16,792 nucleotides of DNA from Treponema sp. GTDB taxonomy: Bacteria > Spirochaetota > Spirochaetia > Treponematales > Treponemataceae. A model generated the notes under the pieces. It worked only from the letters and a program-made list of their open reading frames with translations. It was not told the DNA's origin and did not search any database. This document shows positions 6,745-13,999 of the stretch, one piece after another (within the stretch, counting starts at the first letter, position 1; each line of letters opens with the position of its first letter). The stretch spans positions 1-16,792 of the forward strand of contig JAILNY010000036.1 of NCBI GenBank assembly GCA_024691105.1, in the 5' to 3' direction. The position numbers and the translations under genes were made by a program.

Positions 6745-7890
6745 TTATTTAATATTAGGATATTCGTTTACCTTTACAGAAACTTTTGGCATTGCACTGA
6801 TGTCGTTAGAAACTTTGATTTTTCCGTTGAATACGTCAGCTACAACTGCTTTGTAATCTGTTACAGTATAGTTCTTCATAGACCATGTGCTTTCTGGGAG
6901 AGCTACAAAGTTTACGCTTGTATCTCTTGCAGAAACAAGACCAAGGCTTGAAACTTTTCCTGCATAAGTTCTGTCAAATGAACCGTCCTGAATTGCTTTG
7001 AGACAAGCTTTTACAGTTGCTCCAAGACCTTTCATTGCAGATGTTACACACATTCCAGGTGCATACTTGTTGATAAGAGCAGACTGGTCAACGTCAACAC
7101 CAATTACTTTTCCGTTTGTCTTAACAGCTGCTTCACATGCAGAAGTCCAGATTCCACCACCACAAGCAAATACAACTTCTACACCGCGCTGCTGGTACCA
7201 TCCGTCCATTGCAGCAGTAATTGTCTGGTCACCATAGAACTGACCACCGTATACATATTCAACTGTTGTTTCAGCAGCTGTTCCCATTTCTTCTGCAGCT
7301 GCGTTAACACCCTGAACAAATCCGTAACCATAGCGGATTACAGCAGGAACTGCCATACCACCAAGGAATCCAAGGTGCTTGTAACCTTCTCTTGCAGCAG
7401 CATAACCTGCAAAGAATCCAGGAATCTCTTCTGCATAAACTGCACAGAATGCGTTAGCAGGAAGTTTCCAGTCTTTCTTTCCAAGACCTTCAGCAGCTGA
7501 CATAACATCATATTCACTTACGTCAAGTGCGATGAATTTAACATCAGAGTTGTCATCAACAACTTTTACAAGTGGTTCTGCAAAGAGGAATCCAGGAAGT
7601 ACGATTACATTGTATTCTTCCTGAATAGCTGCATTGATTGCAGATACGCGAGCTTCTGTAGAATCTCCAGATGGTTTGTAATACTTGAATTCAAGATTGT
7701 TGGCTTCAGCGTATTCCTTACAAGCCTGATAAGATGTCTGGTTAAAAGACTGGTCTGTAATGTCACCAGAGTCTGTAACCATAGCGATGCGAAGTGCTGT
7801 CTTTCCTGATGCGTTGTTTTTTGAACCGCATGATACAAAAGAAACTGCAGCAAGTGCTACTGCCATTACGACAGAAATGATTTTTTTCAT
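6745..7890 (-). CDS. pnrA: BMP-family purine nucleoside-binding lipoprotein
   Basis: The 381-residue product is an exported substrate-binding lipoprotein of the BMP/Med family, related to TmpC/PnrA of Treponema pallidum, which binds purine nucleosides for import. The signal peptide (1-20) ends in SFVSC with lipidated Cys21. The mature protein begins with LRIAMVTDSGDITDQSFNQ (about 33-51), the family's ligand-loop signature with Asp40, Phe49 and Asn50. It continues with the two-lobed periplasmic-binding-protein pattern (VIVLPGFLF, LGFLGGMAVPAVIRYGYGF, VFACGGGIW and VIGVDVDQS at 262-270). A strong AAGGAG ribosome site (7900-7905) precedes the ATG. It is the first gene of the operon and has its own consensus-like promoter and a leader hairpin. 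The specific ligand (guanosine, adenosine, inosine or another) is inferred from the family only. Confidence 0.93.
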   Translation of the reverse strand: MKKIISVVMAVALAAVSFVSCGSKNNASGKTALRIAMVTDSGDITDQSFNQTSYQACKEYAEANNLEFKYYKPSGDSTEARVSAINAAIQEEYNVIVLPGFLFAEPLVKVVDDNSDVKFIALDVSEYDVMSAAEGLGKKDWKLPANAFCAVYAEEIPGFFAGYAAAREGYKHLGFLGGMAVPAVIRYGYGFVQGVNAAAEEMGTAAETTVEYVYGGQFYGDQTITAAMDGWYQQRGVEVVFACGGGIWTSACEAAVKTNGKVIGVDVDQSALINKYAPGMCVTSAMKGLGATVKACLKAIQDGSFDRTYAGKVSSLGLVSARDTSVNFVALPESTWSMKNYTVTDYKAVVADVFNGKIKVSNDISAMPKVSVKVNEYPNIK

Positions 7891-7914
7891 AGTTTTCTAC
7901 TCCTTTGAAAAACT

Positions 7915-7954
7915 CCGTTAAAAGCCAGAATATTTACAAAAACTGTTTTAACGG
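7915..7954 (-). promoter_or_regulatory. Hairpin in the pnrA leader
   Basis: Perfect 9-base arms (CCGTTAAAA at 7946-7954 and TTTTAACGG at 7915-7923 in minus-strand reading) enclose 22 bases. Inside, CAG and CTG could add three pairs with a two-base bulge. The element lies in the predicted untranslated leader, ending about ten bases before the AAGGAG of pnrA. It could be an RNA hairpin that stabilises or controls the message, or a DNA operator. It does not have the three-way layout of the known purine riboswitch. Confidence 0.55.
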
Positions 7955-7968
7955 TATGAATGAAGCAT

Positions 7969-7997
7969 ATTATAAAAACTTATCAAACGATATGCAA
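7969..7997 (-). promoter_or_regulatory. Predicted sigma-70 promoter of the pnrA operon
   Basis: On the minus strand TTGCAT (7992-7997) is followed, after exactly 17 bp, by a perfect TATAAT (7969-7974). Transcription would begin near 7962 and give a leader of about 70 bases that includes the hairpin at 7915-7954 and the ribosome site. Confidence 0.75.
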
Positions 7998-8076
7998 GAA
8001 TAAATCATTAAAAAGAAAATACAAACAAAGGCAAGGCCGCTCCCGTATAAATCAGCCATTTTTTATTATCATACTT

Positions 8077-8106
8077 TTGTCATATTTTTAGATACTTTTA
8101 TACAAT
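8077..8106 (+). promoter_or_regulatory. Possible upstream promoter of ptsI
   Basis: TTGTCA (8077-8082) lies 18 bp before TACAAT (8101-8106), or 16 bp before TATACA (8099-8104). Initiation would give a leader of about 70 bases, but that leader would have no recognisable ribosome site before the ptsI ATG. It is weaker than the downstream promoter at 8146-8174. Confidence 0.35.
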
Positions 8107-8114
8107 CGTGCACG
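8107..8114. promoter_or_regulatory. CGTGCACG palindrome upstream of ptsI
   Basis: This is a perfect 8-bp GC-rich palindrome in an otherwise AT-rich region, immediately after the possible upstream -10 box. It could be a regulator-binding half-site pair, but it is short and unsupported by a second copy in the gap. Confidence 0.2.
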
Positions 8115-8145
8115 TACCCGAAAAGCACAAAAATACACGCTACAC

Positions 8146-8174
8146 TTTACAGTTCATAACTCACTCTGTATAAT
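8146..8174 (+). promoter_or_regulatory. Predicted ptsI promoter giving a leaderless mRNA
   Basis: TTTACA (8146-8151), a 17-bp spacer and a perfect TATAAT (8169-8174) form a near-consensus promoter. Only seven bases separate the -10 box from the ptsI ATG at 8182, so transcription would begin at or within a base or two of the start codon. There is no Shine-Dalgarno at a usable distance. Confidence 0.7.
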
Positions 8175-8181
8175 AGTAGAG

Positions 8182-9894
8182 ATGAATATTTCACTTGGTA
8201 TTTCTGCCTCGCAGGGAATCAGCATCGGCAAAGCCTTTGTAATTCCAGAACCAGTACAGCGCATAATTCCTCAATTCCCGATTTCTCAGCTTGAAGCTGA
8301 CAAGGAATGGAACCGCTTTATACGCGCAAAAGCAAAAATATCCGGTACCATCGAAAAACAGCTTGAGTCCATAAATGTAGAATCAAAACAGGATAAAATT
8401 CAGCGTGAACTTTACGAGACCTACCTTCTCATGCTTGATGACCCTGTTTTCCTTAAAGAATTAAAGGACCAGCTTTTTGCAAATCCGTTCAACATCGAGT
8501 ATCTCTTAAATACAAAAACCGAAGAATACGCAGACCGCCTCAGAAGTTCCGGAAACGAATACTTAACCGAGCGCGCTCAGGACATCTGTGACATTTTTGG
8601 CCGTGTCTTAAATGAACTTTTAAATATCCATATCTTTAATATAGAACAGGTTCCTGACGGAGCTGTTATCGTTGCAAAAGAACTTAACCCGTCAGATACA
8701 ATCGTCCTCTCACGCAAAAAGATTGCAGGCCTTGCACTTATCGACGGCGGTATCTCAAGCCACGTAGCAATCCTCGCGCGCAACTATGGTATCCCTGCCG
8801 TCTTTGGTCTTGAACGCATTACCAAAGAAGTCCACATCGGCGAAAAACTCATCGTCGACGGAACTGCAGGCGAGCTTATCATAAGCCCGGACGAAGAGAC
8901 TCTCAAGTATTACTCAGAAAAAATAGAAAAAGAAACTGCTCATAAAGAAAAAATTCTTGCCTTCCGTGACAAACCGGCAATGACCAAAGACGGCACCAAG
9001 TTTAAGCTTATGGCTAACATCGGTTCTATAGAAGAAGCCCGCATCGCAGCAGAAGAAGGAGCCGACGGCATCGGACTTTTCCGAACTGAATTTCTCTTTA
9101 TGACAGGAACCGTTACGCACCACGTGCGTAACCGCGCTATGAGCGAAGAAGAACAGTTTGAGGCATACAAATCCGTTCTCGAGATTATGAACGGAAAGCC
9201 GGTTACAATCCGTACACTCGATGCCGGCGGCGACAAGGTAGTGTCATCACTCGATCTGCCGGTTACAGAAGAAAAGAACCCGATGATGGGCTTAAGGGCA
9301 ATCCGCCTTACACTTGGATTCCCTAATCTTTTAAAGACACAGTTTCGCGCATTGTACCGCGCAAGTGTTTACGGAAATTTAAAGATAATGCTTCCGCTTA
9401 TTACAAGCCCGGATCAGGTTATAAAAGCAAAACAGGTTGCAGCGCAGGCTCGCGAAGAACTCGAAGCCGAAGGAATTCCTTTTAACCGCGACGTTCCAAT
9501 CGGAATCATGGTAGAAACAGCCGCTGCCGGTGTAATTGCCGACTGCCTTGCAAGTGTCTCTGACTTTTTTTCTATCGGTACAAACGACCTTACTCAGTAC
9601 ACACTCGGAGTCGACCGCGAAAACGTGGCAGTCGCACCGCTCTATAACGAATTCCACCTGGCAGTTCTGCGTCTTATCCAGAACACAATCGAAGCCGCAG
9701 AGCACAAAAAAATTCAGGTTTCTGTCTGTGGCGAAATGGCAAGCAAAAATGAAAGCGCAATGATTCTTGCCGGAATGGGAATCCGCAATTTGAGTATGGG
9801 ACCAAAAAAGATTTCTTACATCAAGGAACTTCTTTCAAATATTACGATTACTGAGCTTCAGGCAATTTCTTCTAAGTCACTCAATAATCTTTAA
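8182..9894 (+). CDS. ptsI: Phosphoenolpyruvate-protein phosphotransferase (PTS enzyme I)
   Basis: Enzyme I takes phosphate from phosphoenolpyruvate onto a histidine and passes it to HPr in the cytoplasm. The 570-residue length is normal. The phospho-histidine region DGGISSHVAILARNYG places the active His at 194. The catalytic TIM-barrel half has GLFRTEFLF (298-306), TLDAGGDK (345-352), SIGTNDLTQYTLGVDR (464-479) and the catalytic Cys516 in VCGEMA. The N-terminus (MNISLGISASQGISIGKA) aligns with the family start, which supports the ATG at 8182 even though no ribosome site precedes it. No ptsH or sugar-specific EII gene is adjacent. Treponemes are known to keep PTS phosphotransfer proteins without PTS permeases, so the protein may act in a regulatory phosphorelay, although genes elsewhere could supply transport. 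Confidence 0.97.
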   Translation: MNISLGISASQGISIGKAFVIPEPVQRIIPQFPISQLEADKEWNRFIRAKAKISGTIEKQLESINVESKQDKIQRELYETYLLMLDDPVFLKELKDQLFANPFNIEYLLNTKTEEYADRLRSSGNEYLTERAQDICDIFGRVLNELLNIHIFNIEQVPDGAVIVAKELNPSDTIVLSRKKIAGLALIDGGISSHVAILARNYGIPAVFGLERITKEVHIGEKLIVDGTAGELIISPDEETLKYYSEKIEKETAHKEKILAFRDKPAMTKDGTKFKLMANIGSIEEARIAAEEGADGIGLFRTEFLFMTGTVTHHVRNRAMSEEEQFEAYKSVLEIMNGKPVTIRTLDAGGDKVVSSLDLPVTEEKNPMMGLRAIRLTLGFPNLLKTQFRALYRASVYGNLKIMLPLITSPDQVIKAKQVAAQAREELEAEGIPFNRDVPIGIMVETAAAGVIADCLASVSDFFSIGTNDLTQYTLGVDRENVAVAPLYNEFHLAVLRLIQNTIEAAEHKKIQVSVCGEMASKNESAMILAGMGIRNLSMGPKKISYIKELLSNITITELQAISSKSLNNL

Positions 9895-9911
9895 TTTTCT
9901 TCTATTTTCTA

Positions 9912-9940
9912 TTTAACATAAGTATCAAAATCGGTAAAAT
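9912..9940 (+). promoter_or_regulatory. Predicted promoter of the der operon
   Basis: TTTAAC (9912-9917), a 17-bp spacer and TAAAAT (9935-9940) lie in the 63-base gap after ptsI. The leader would be about ten bases, just long enough to hold the AGGA ribosome site (9948-9951). No terminator hairpin follows ptsI, so read-through from ptsI may also contribute. Confidence 0.5.
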
Positions 9941-9957
9941 ACTTTTTAGGATTAATT

Positions 9958-11508
9958 ATGGCAAAAAAACGCAAACCAGATTTTTCAAAACCAAAACCGC
10001 TGGCTTCCAGCTCAAAAAAGCGCAGTAAAGATGATGCATTTCAGAGTGAATTTAACAAGGCCTCATCTTCTTTTGAAAATTCTGCTGACTCAAAAACAGA
10101 AAATTCTTCAACTCAGCAAGAACAGAAATTTGACACTTCAAAGACATATTCAAACAAACCTCTTATCGTAATTGCAGGTCGACCAAATGTCGGAAAATCC
10201 ACATTGTTCAACCGATTTATGCACAAGAGAATTGCAATTACAGATCCGACTCCGGGTGTTACACGCGATCCTGTCGAAGGCGACGCATTCATTTTAGGAA
10301 AGCCTGTTCATCTTATGGACACCGGTGGTTACAAACTGACACGAACTATCGGCTCGATGGAAGCGGTAATGGACGACCTTGTTGTCGAAAAGACTCTTGC
10401 AAAATTAAAAGAGGCAGACCGCATTCTTCTTTTGCTCGAAGCAAGCCAGATTACACCTGAAGACGAAGAATTTATTCAACAGCTTCGTCCTTACTGGAAC
10501 AAACTGATTGCAGCCGTTAACAAAACCGAAGGCGGAAAAAATCAGGACTTCGCGCTCAACTACATGAAGTACGGTTTTAAAGAACTGCTTTTTATTTCTG
10601 CAGAACACGGCGATAAAATTCCTGAACTCCAGGAAAAGCTTGTAGAAGGCCTTGATTTTAGCAAAGTTGTCGAAGGCACAGAAGAAGACATTCCGATCCG
10701 CGTTGCAATTCTTGGAAAACCGAATACAGGAAAGTCTACTCTTTCTAACAGACTTACTCACTCAGAAGCTTCTATCGTTTCTGATTATGCAGGAACTACA
10801 CGCGATGTTGTCGAAGGCTCGTTCCAGTACAACGGACGCAATTTTAAAATCCTTGATACAGCAGGAATCAGACGCAAGGCCAAGGTCACAGAAAATGTCG
10901 AGTACTATTCTGTAAACCGCGCGATCAAGACCCTCGATGAATGTGACATCGTTTTTATTATGATCGATGCACAGGAAGGCCTTGCTGAACAGGATAAAAA
11001 AATCTGTTCGCTTGCTTACGAGCGCGGCCGCGGAATTATCTTTGTTCTTAACAAATGGGACACACAGGAAAAAGGCCGCACTGCAATTAAAAAGGCAGAA
11101 GAAAATATCCGCATCATGTTTGGCCAGATGAACTACAGTCCGATTATCTGTATCAGCGCGCTTGAAGGCGAAGGAATAAAACTTTTGCTCGACACCGCTT
11201 TAGAATTATACTGTCAGGTTACAAGAAAAGTTTCTACTTCTGTTTTGAATACAGCACTTAAAGACTGGCTTTTTAAGTATCCGCCTCCAGCAAGTAAGAC
11301 AGCGCATTTTAAAATCCGCTATATGGTCCAGACCGGAGTAAATCCTGTAAGCTTTGTAATTTTTGCAACGCGCCCAGAAGTCGTTCCGCAGACTTATGTT
11401 ACATTCTTAAAAAACCGTATCCGCGAAGATCTCGGCTTTGATAAAATTCCTGTACAGCTTGAACTTAAGGCAAGCCGCAAAAAGTGGGAAGACCGGGATC
11501 CAGAATAA
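9958..11508 (+). CDS. der: Ribosome assembly GTPase Der (EngA)
   Basis: Der is an essential double GTPase that assists assembly of the large ribosomal subunit. The first G domain has GRPNVGKS (74-81), PGVTRD (99-104) and DTGG (121-124). The second has GKPNTGKS (253-260), DTAG (300-303) and NKWD (365-368). A C-terminal KH-like domain follows from about 425, with LKNRIREDLGF conserved. Two features are odd. The protein (516 residues) begins with a tail of about 65 residues rich in Lys, Ser and Gln before the first G domain. The first G4 motif reads NKTE (188-191) rather than NKxD, and LLLLEAS has Glu where the family usually has Asp. The start has an AGGA site six bases upstream. The MerR-like gene begins directly after its stop codon, so they are probably cotranscribed. 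Confidence 0.95.
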   Translation: MAKKRKPDFSKPKPLASSSKKRSKDDAFQSEFNKASSSFENSADSKTENSSTQQEQKFDTSKTYSNKPLIVIAGRPNVGKSTLFNRFMHKRIAITDPTPGVTRDPVEGDAFILGKPVHLMDTGGYKLTRTIGSMEAVMDDLVVEKTLAKLKEADRILLLLEASQITPEDEEFIQQLRPYWNKLIAAVNKTEGGKNQDFALNYMKYGFKELLFISAEHGDKIPELQEKLVEGLDFSKVVEGTEEDIPIRVAILGKPNTGKSTLSNRLTHSEASIVSDYAGTTRDVVEGSFQYNGRNFKILDTAGIRRKAKVTENVEYYSVNRAIKTLDECDIVFIMIDAQEGLAEQDKKICSLAYERGRGIIFVLNKWDTQEKGRTAIKKAEENIRIMFGQMNYSPIICISALEGEGIKLLLDTALELYCQVTRKVSTSVLNTALKDWLFKYPPPASKTAHFKIRYMVQTGVNPVSFVIFATRPEVVPQTYVTFLKNRIREDLGFDKIPVQLELKASRKKWEDRDPE

Positions 11509-11850
11509 ATGAAAGGTTATTCTATCGGGCAGGTCGAAGAACTCACCGGAGTAAAGCAGCATGTTCTGCGCTACTGGGAAGAAGTAATTCCAGGCTTTGC
11601 TCCGCAAAAAGACTTTGGCGGTCGACGTGTCTATTCGCAAAAAGAAGTTGATATGATAAACCGCATCAACTTTTTAATTAACGAAAAAAAATTTACTATC
11701 GAAGGCGCGCGTGACCAGCTTATTCAAGAAGCCGAAGCACTTTCTGAAAATATTGATATTATTCAGGACATCGCAAAAGCGCGGCAGGAACTTATGACGG
11801 CGCTTTCGACCTTAAAAAAATACCGGAGCCACAATGACACCAAAAACTAA
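11509..11850 (+). CDS. Short MerR-family DNA-binding protein
   Basis: This 113-residue protein has a MerR-type winged helix-turn-helix at its N-terminus: YSIGQVEELTGVKQHVLRYW (4-23), then a wing region GGRRVYSQKEVDMI (37-50). The rest (about 60-105) is a likely dimerising coiled coil (NRINFLINEKKF, ARDQLIQEAEAL, IAKARQELMTALSTLKK). No effector-binding domain or metal-binding Cys set is present, so the signal it responds to is unknown; it may respond to none and act as an architectural or autoregulatory protein. The ATG touches the der stop codon (TAAATG) and the ribosome site, if any, lies inside der. Its 3' end overlaps the next gene by 17 bases, so it is embedded in the der operon. Confidence 0.88.
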   Translation: MKGYSIGQVEELTGVKQHVLRYWEEVIPGFAPQKDFGGRRVYSQKEVDMINRINFLINEKKFTIEGARDQLIQEAEALSENIDIIQDIAKARQELMTALSTLKKYRSHNDTKN

Positions 11851-13210
11851 ATCACATCCGCACTCTAGCCAGAAAAAAAACGACAAACCGGAATGTTCTC
11901 TTTTTAATCCCAAAAAAATTCCATCTGATGCACTTGATATAATTGCAAACTTTGATTCTATCGTACAAAACATTCTTCCGCTAAACAGCCGACAGATGTC
12001 AAAGCTCCCTGATGATATCCGAGAGCTTTCGCACCAGCTTACGGACGAGCGCGATACACGCCGCTTAAGTTATATGAATGAAAAAACTCTGCTGTCAGCT
12101 TACACACGTTATTTTATGTGGTGGAATTTAGTTCGATTGACGCGTCTCTTTTCTAATATCGACATCTCTAAAGTACCGCTTACTGACGGGGATGTATGCA
12201 TAGACTTGGGCAGCGGGCCTTTGACGGCGGTGAGCGCACTATGGCTCAGCCGCCCTGAATTGCGCAAGAAAAAACTTACATGGTACTGCCTTGATCTTTC
12301 GCAAACCGCGCTCGCACTCGGCGAAGACATCTACCTTTCAATCGCGGCAAAGACAATCTCTGAGGCTAACAATGATCGCGCGCAAAACGAAAACACACCG
12401 CAGAACAAACACGACCCCGACAACGCCGACGTATCCCAGAACACAGACGGCAACGTGGACGCACCAACCCCTTGGAAGATCATCCGCGTCAAAGGCCCGC
12501 TTGGAACTTCCATCAAACAAAAAGCCCGGCTCGTTACCTGCGCCAACATGTTCAACGAGGTTTTCCAATCCGAGTCACGCCCGCTCGACTTTCTTGCAAA
12601 AAAATATACCGAAGATTTATTTAAATACTCTGATAACACCACATCCTTTATTATTATCGAGCCGGGCGTACCGCGCTCTGCCCGCTTTATAAGCCTTCTT
12701 CGTGACAGCTTTATCCGTAAAGGTTTTACAATACAAGATCCTTGCCCGCATGCCGAGCGCTGTCCAATGGACGGCCGCCTTTTTAAGGGCACACCTAACC
12801 CAAAACAGGCTCATGCAAACGGCGACGACATCAAGACTGGAAAATGGTGCAACTTTGCATTCCCGGTAAAAAATGCACCGGAGCGATTACAAAAACTTTC
12901 AGCTTCCGCAAAACTTGCTAAAGACAGGGCTGTCTTAAGTTTTGTTTATGCATGCCCTGCAGGTAACACGGCACCTGCAAATTCAGACAAAGCGTCGGCA
13001 GATACCCGCACACTCCAGCTCCGCATTGCAAGCGACCCGATCCGACTCGGCGATAAAACCGGCTTTTACGCATGCTCAAGTCTTGGACTTACTCTGTACA
13101 TTCCAAAAAAAGGTCAGTTAGTTTTTTCCGGCGATTTAATTGCAGTTGCTTTTCCTAAGAACGAATTACAACGCGATAAAAAATCTGGCGCGTTGATAAT
13201 TGAATCATAA
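11834..13210 (+). CDS. Rsm22/METTL17-like methyltransferase-fold protein
   Basis: The 458-residue product resembles the Rsm22 family, which includes mitochondrial small-subunit assembly factors; the bacterial members are poorly characterised. A SAM-binding motif I (CIDLGSGP, 122-129) follows a helical N-terminal part, and WYCLDLS (150-156) fits motif II. The sequence FIIIEPGVPRSARF (272-285) is family-like. Candidate iron-sulfur ligands are Cys304 and Cys310 (PCPHAERCP), Cys339 (KWCNF) and Cys374 (VYACP). The C-terminal beta domain includes LQLRIASDPIRL and LTLYIPKKGQLVFSGDLIAVAF. A hydrophilic, Asn/Asp/Gln-rich insertion (about 177-214) with locally higher GC interrupts the Rossmann fold. 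GGAG seven bases before the ATG supports the start. It overlaps the MerR gene, is last in the der cluster, and may act on small-subunit rRNA or its assembly. Confidence 0.8.
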   Translation: MTPKTKSHPHSSQKKNDKPECSLFNPKKIPSDALDIIANFDSIVQNILPLNSRQMSKLPDDIRELSHQLTDERDTRRLSYMNEKTLLSAYTRYFMWWNLVRLTRLFSNIDISKVPLTDGDVCIDLGSGPLTAVSALWLSRPELRKKKLTWYCLDLSQTALALGEDIYLSIAAKTISEANNDRAQNENTPQNKHDPDNADVSQNTDGNVDAPTPWKIIRVKGPLGTSIKQKARLVTCANMFNEVFQSESRPLDFLAKKYTEDLFKYSDNTTSFIIIEPGVPRSARFISLLRDSFIRKGFTIQDPCPHAERCPMDGRLFKGTPNPKQAHANGDDIKTGKWCNFAFPVKNAPERLQKLSASAKLAKDRAVLSFVYACPAGNTAPANSDKASADTRTLQLRIASDPIRLGDKTGFYACSSLGLTLYIPKKGQLVFSGDLIAVAFPKNELQRDKKSGALIIES

Positions 13211-13259
13211 AAAAAATCGCACAATTTTTGAAAAAAAAATTATAAAAAAATGACTCTTA

Positions 13260-13961
13260 TCATTCCCAAAAATACTTTTGAAAATATATGTACCCATCCG
13301 TAAGATAGCCACCAAAACTCCAGCCTTCTTTTCCATCATCAGTTCTGACTTTAACCCAAACAGATTCTATTCTGTCTATTATTTCTTTTTGCCCGACTTC
13401 AAGAATCGTTACATTTTCGTATTTTGAAATAAGTCCGATTTTTTCTGCGTCCAGCGATGGAGTCTCCCTTATCTTAAGATTATCTGCTGCCTTATAGCGA
13501 AAACCTGCAAAACGTCCATCCAGCAAAAATTCAATTCCATAATCTTTTCGCTCTACCGTTCCATCTATGTAAACAATAAAATAATAATAAATTTCGACAC
13601 TTTCAAACAATGCCGTATCTGGAAGTAAATAACCTTTTGGAACCAGAAAATTATGAAGTAATGTTCCATTGCAATACAAGGTTAAAGTCTTCCAATTTGT
13701 AGAATGAACTTTAGATATTGATGTTATATGACATTTTGTTTTGAACTTAAGATTACGAAGGGAATCAGTATTTTTAGTCTTTATTGCTGTATCATATATT
13801 TCGTTTACTTCATCAAAAGTAACTTCTTTGAATTGCTTTCTGTCAACTTCGCTGTCATCGATAGTATATATTTTACCGTACGCAGGGTATGTTCTATACT
13901 GAGAATAAAAAAAAGAAGCGGCAAATATCGAGAAAAATATAAACATTAATACCTTTTTCAT
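13260..13961 (-). CDS. Secreted protein with a bacterial SH3 domain
   Basis: The 233-residue protein starts with a signal peptide (about 1-20, ending AASFFYSQ with no lipobox Cys) and is probably periplasmic. Residues 158-227 form a bacterial SH3 domain: NLKIRETPSLDAEKI, then a strand EVGQKEIID, VWVKV, and the closing DGKEGWSFGGYL. Such domains often bind peptidoglycan or protein partners. The N-terminal 130 residues are not recognised. A GGAG ribosome site six bases before the ATG fits well. The gene lies 38 bases after the acyl-CoA synthetase stop codon, so it may share that transcript, although a TATAAA box in the gap could give a local promoter. Its GQKEII motif links it to the SH3 protein at 1258-2487. 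Confidence 0.82.
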   Translation of the reverse strand: MKKVLMFIFFSIFAASFFYSQYRTYPAYGKIYTIDDSEVDRKQFKEVTFDEVNEIYDTAIKTKNTDSLRNLKFKTKCHITSISKVHSTNWKTLTLYCNGTLLHNFLVPKGYLLPDTALFESVEIYYYFIVYIDGTVERKDYGIEFLLDGRFAGFRYKAADNLKIRETPSLDAEKIGLISKYENVTILEVGQKEIIDRIESVWVKVRTDDGKEGWSFGGYLTDGYIYFQKYFWE

Positions 13962-13999
13962 TTACCGCTCCATTTTATAATTTTCAAAACCAGGGTTCG

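Noticed and set aside
7890..7962. Classical purine riboswitch in the pnrA leader
   Set aside because: The leader has one simple hairpin, not the three-way junction with conserved loop sequences of that class, and is short for it.
12331..12792. Long minus-strand open frame opposite the Rsm22-like gene
   Set aside because: It lies wholly inside a well-supported gene, is explained by locally higher GC, and its peptide shows no domain, signal or ribosome-site support.
13223..13241. AATTTTT / AAAAATT hairpin between convergent genes as a bidirectional terminator
   Set aside because: The stem is entirely A-T and only 7 bp, too weak to support in a region full of A and T runs.
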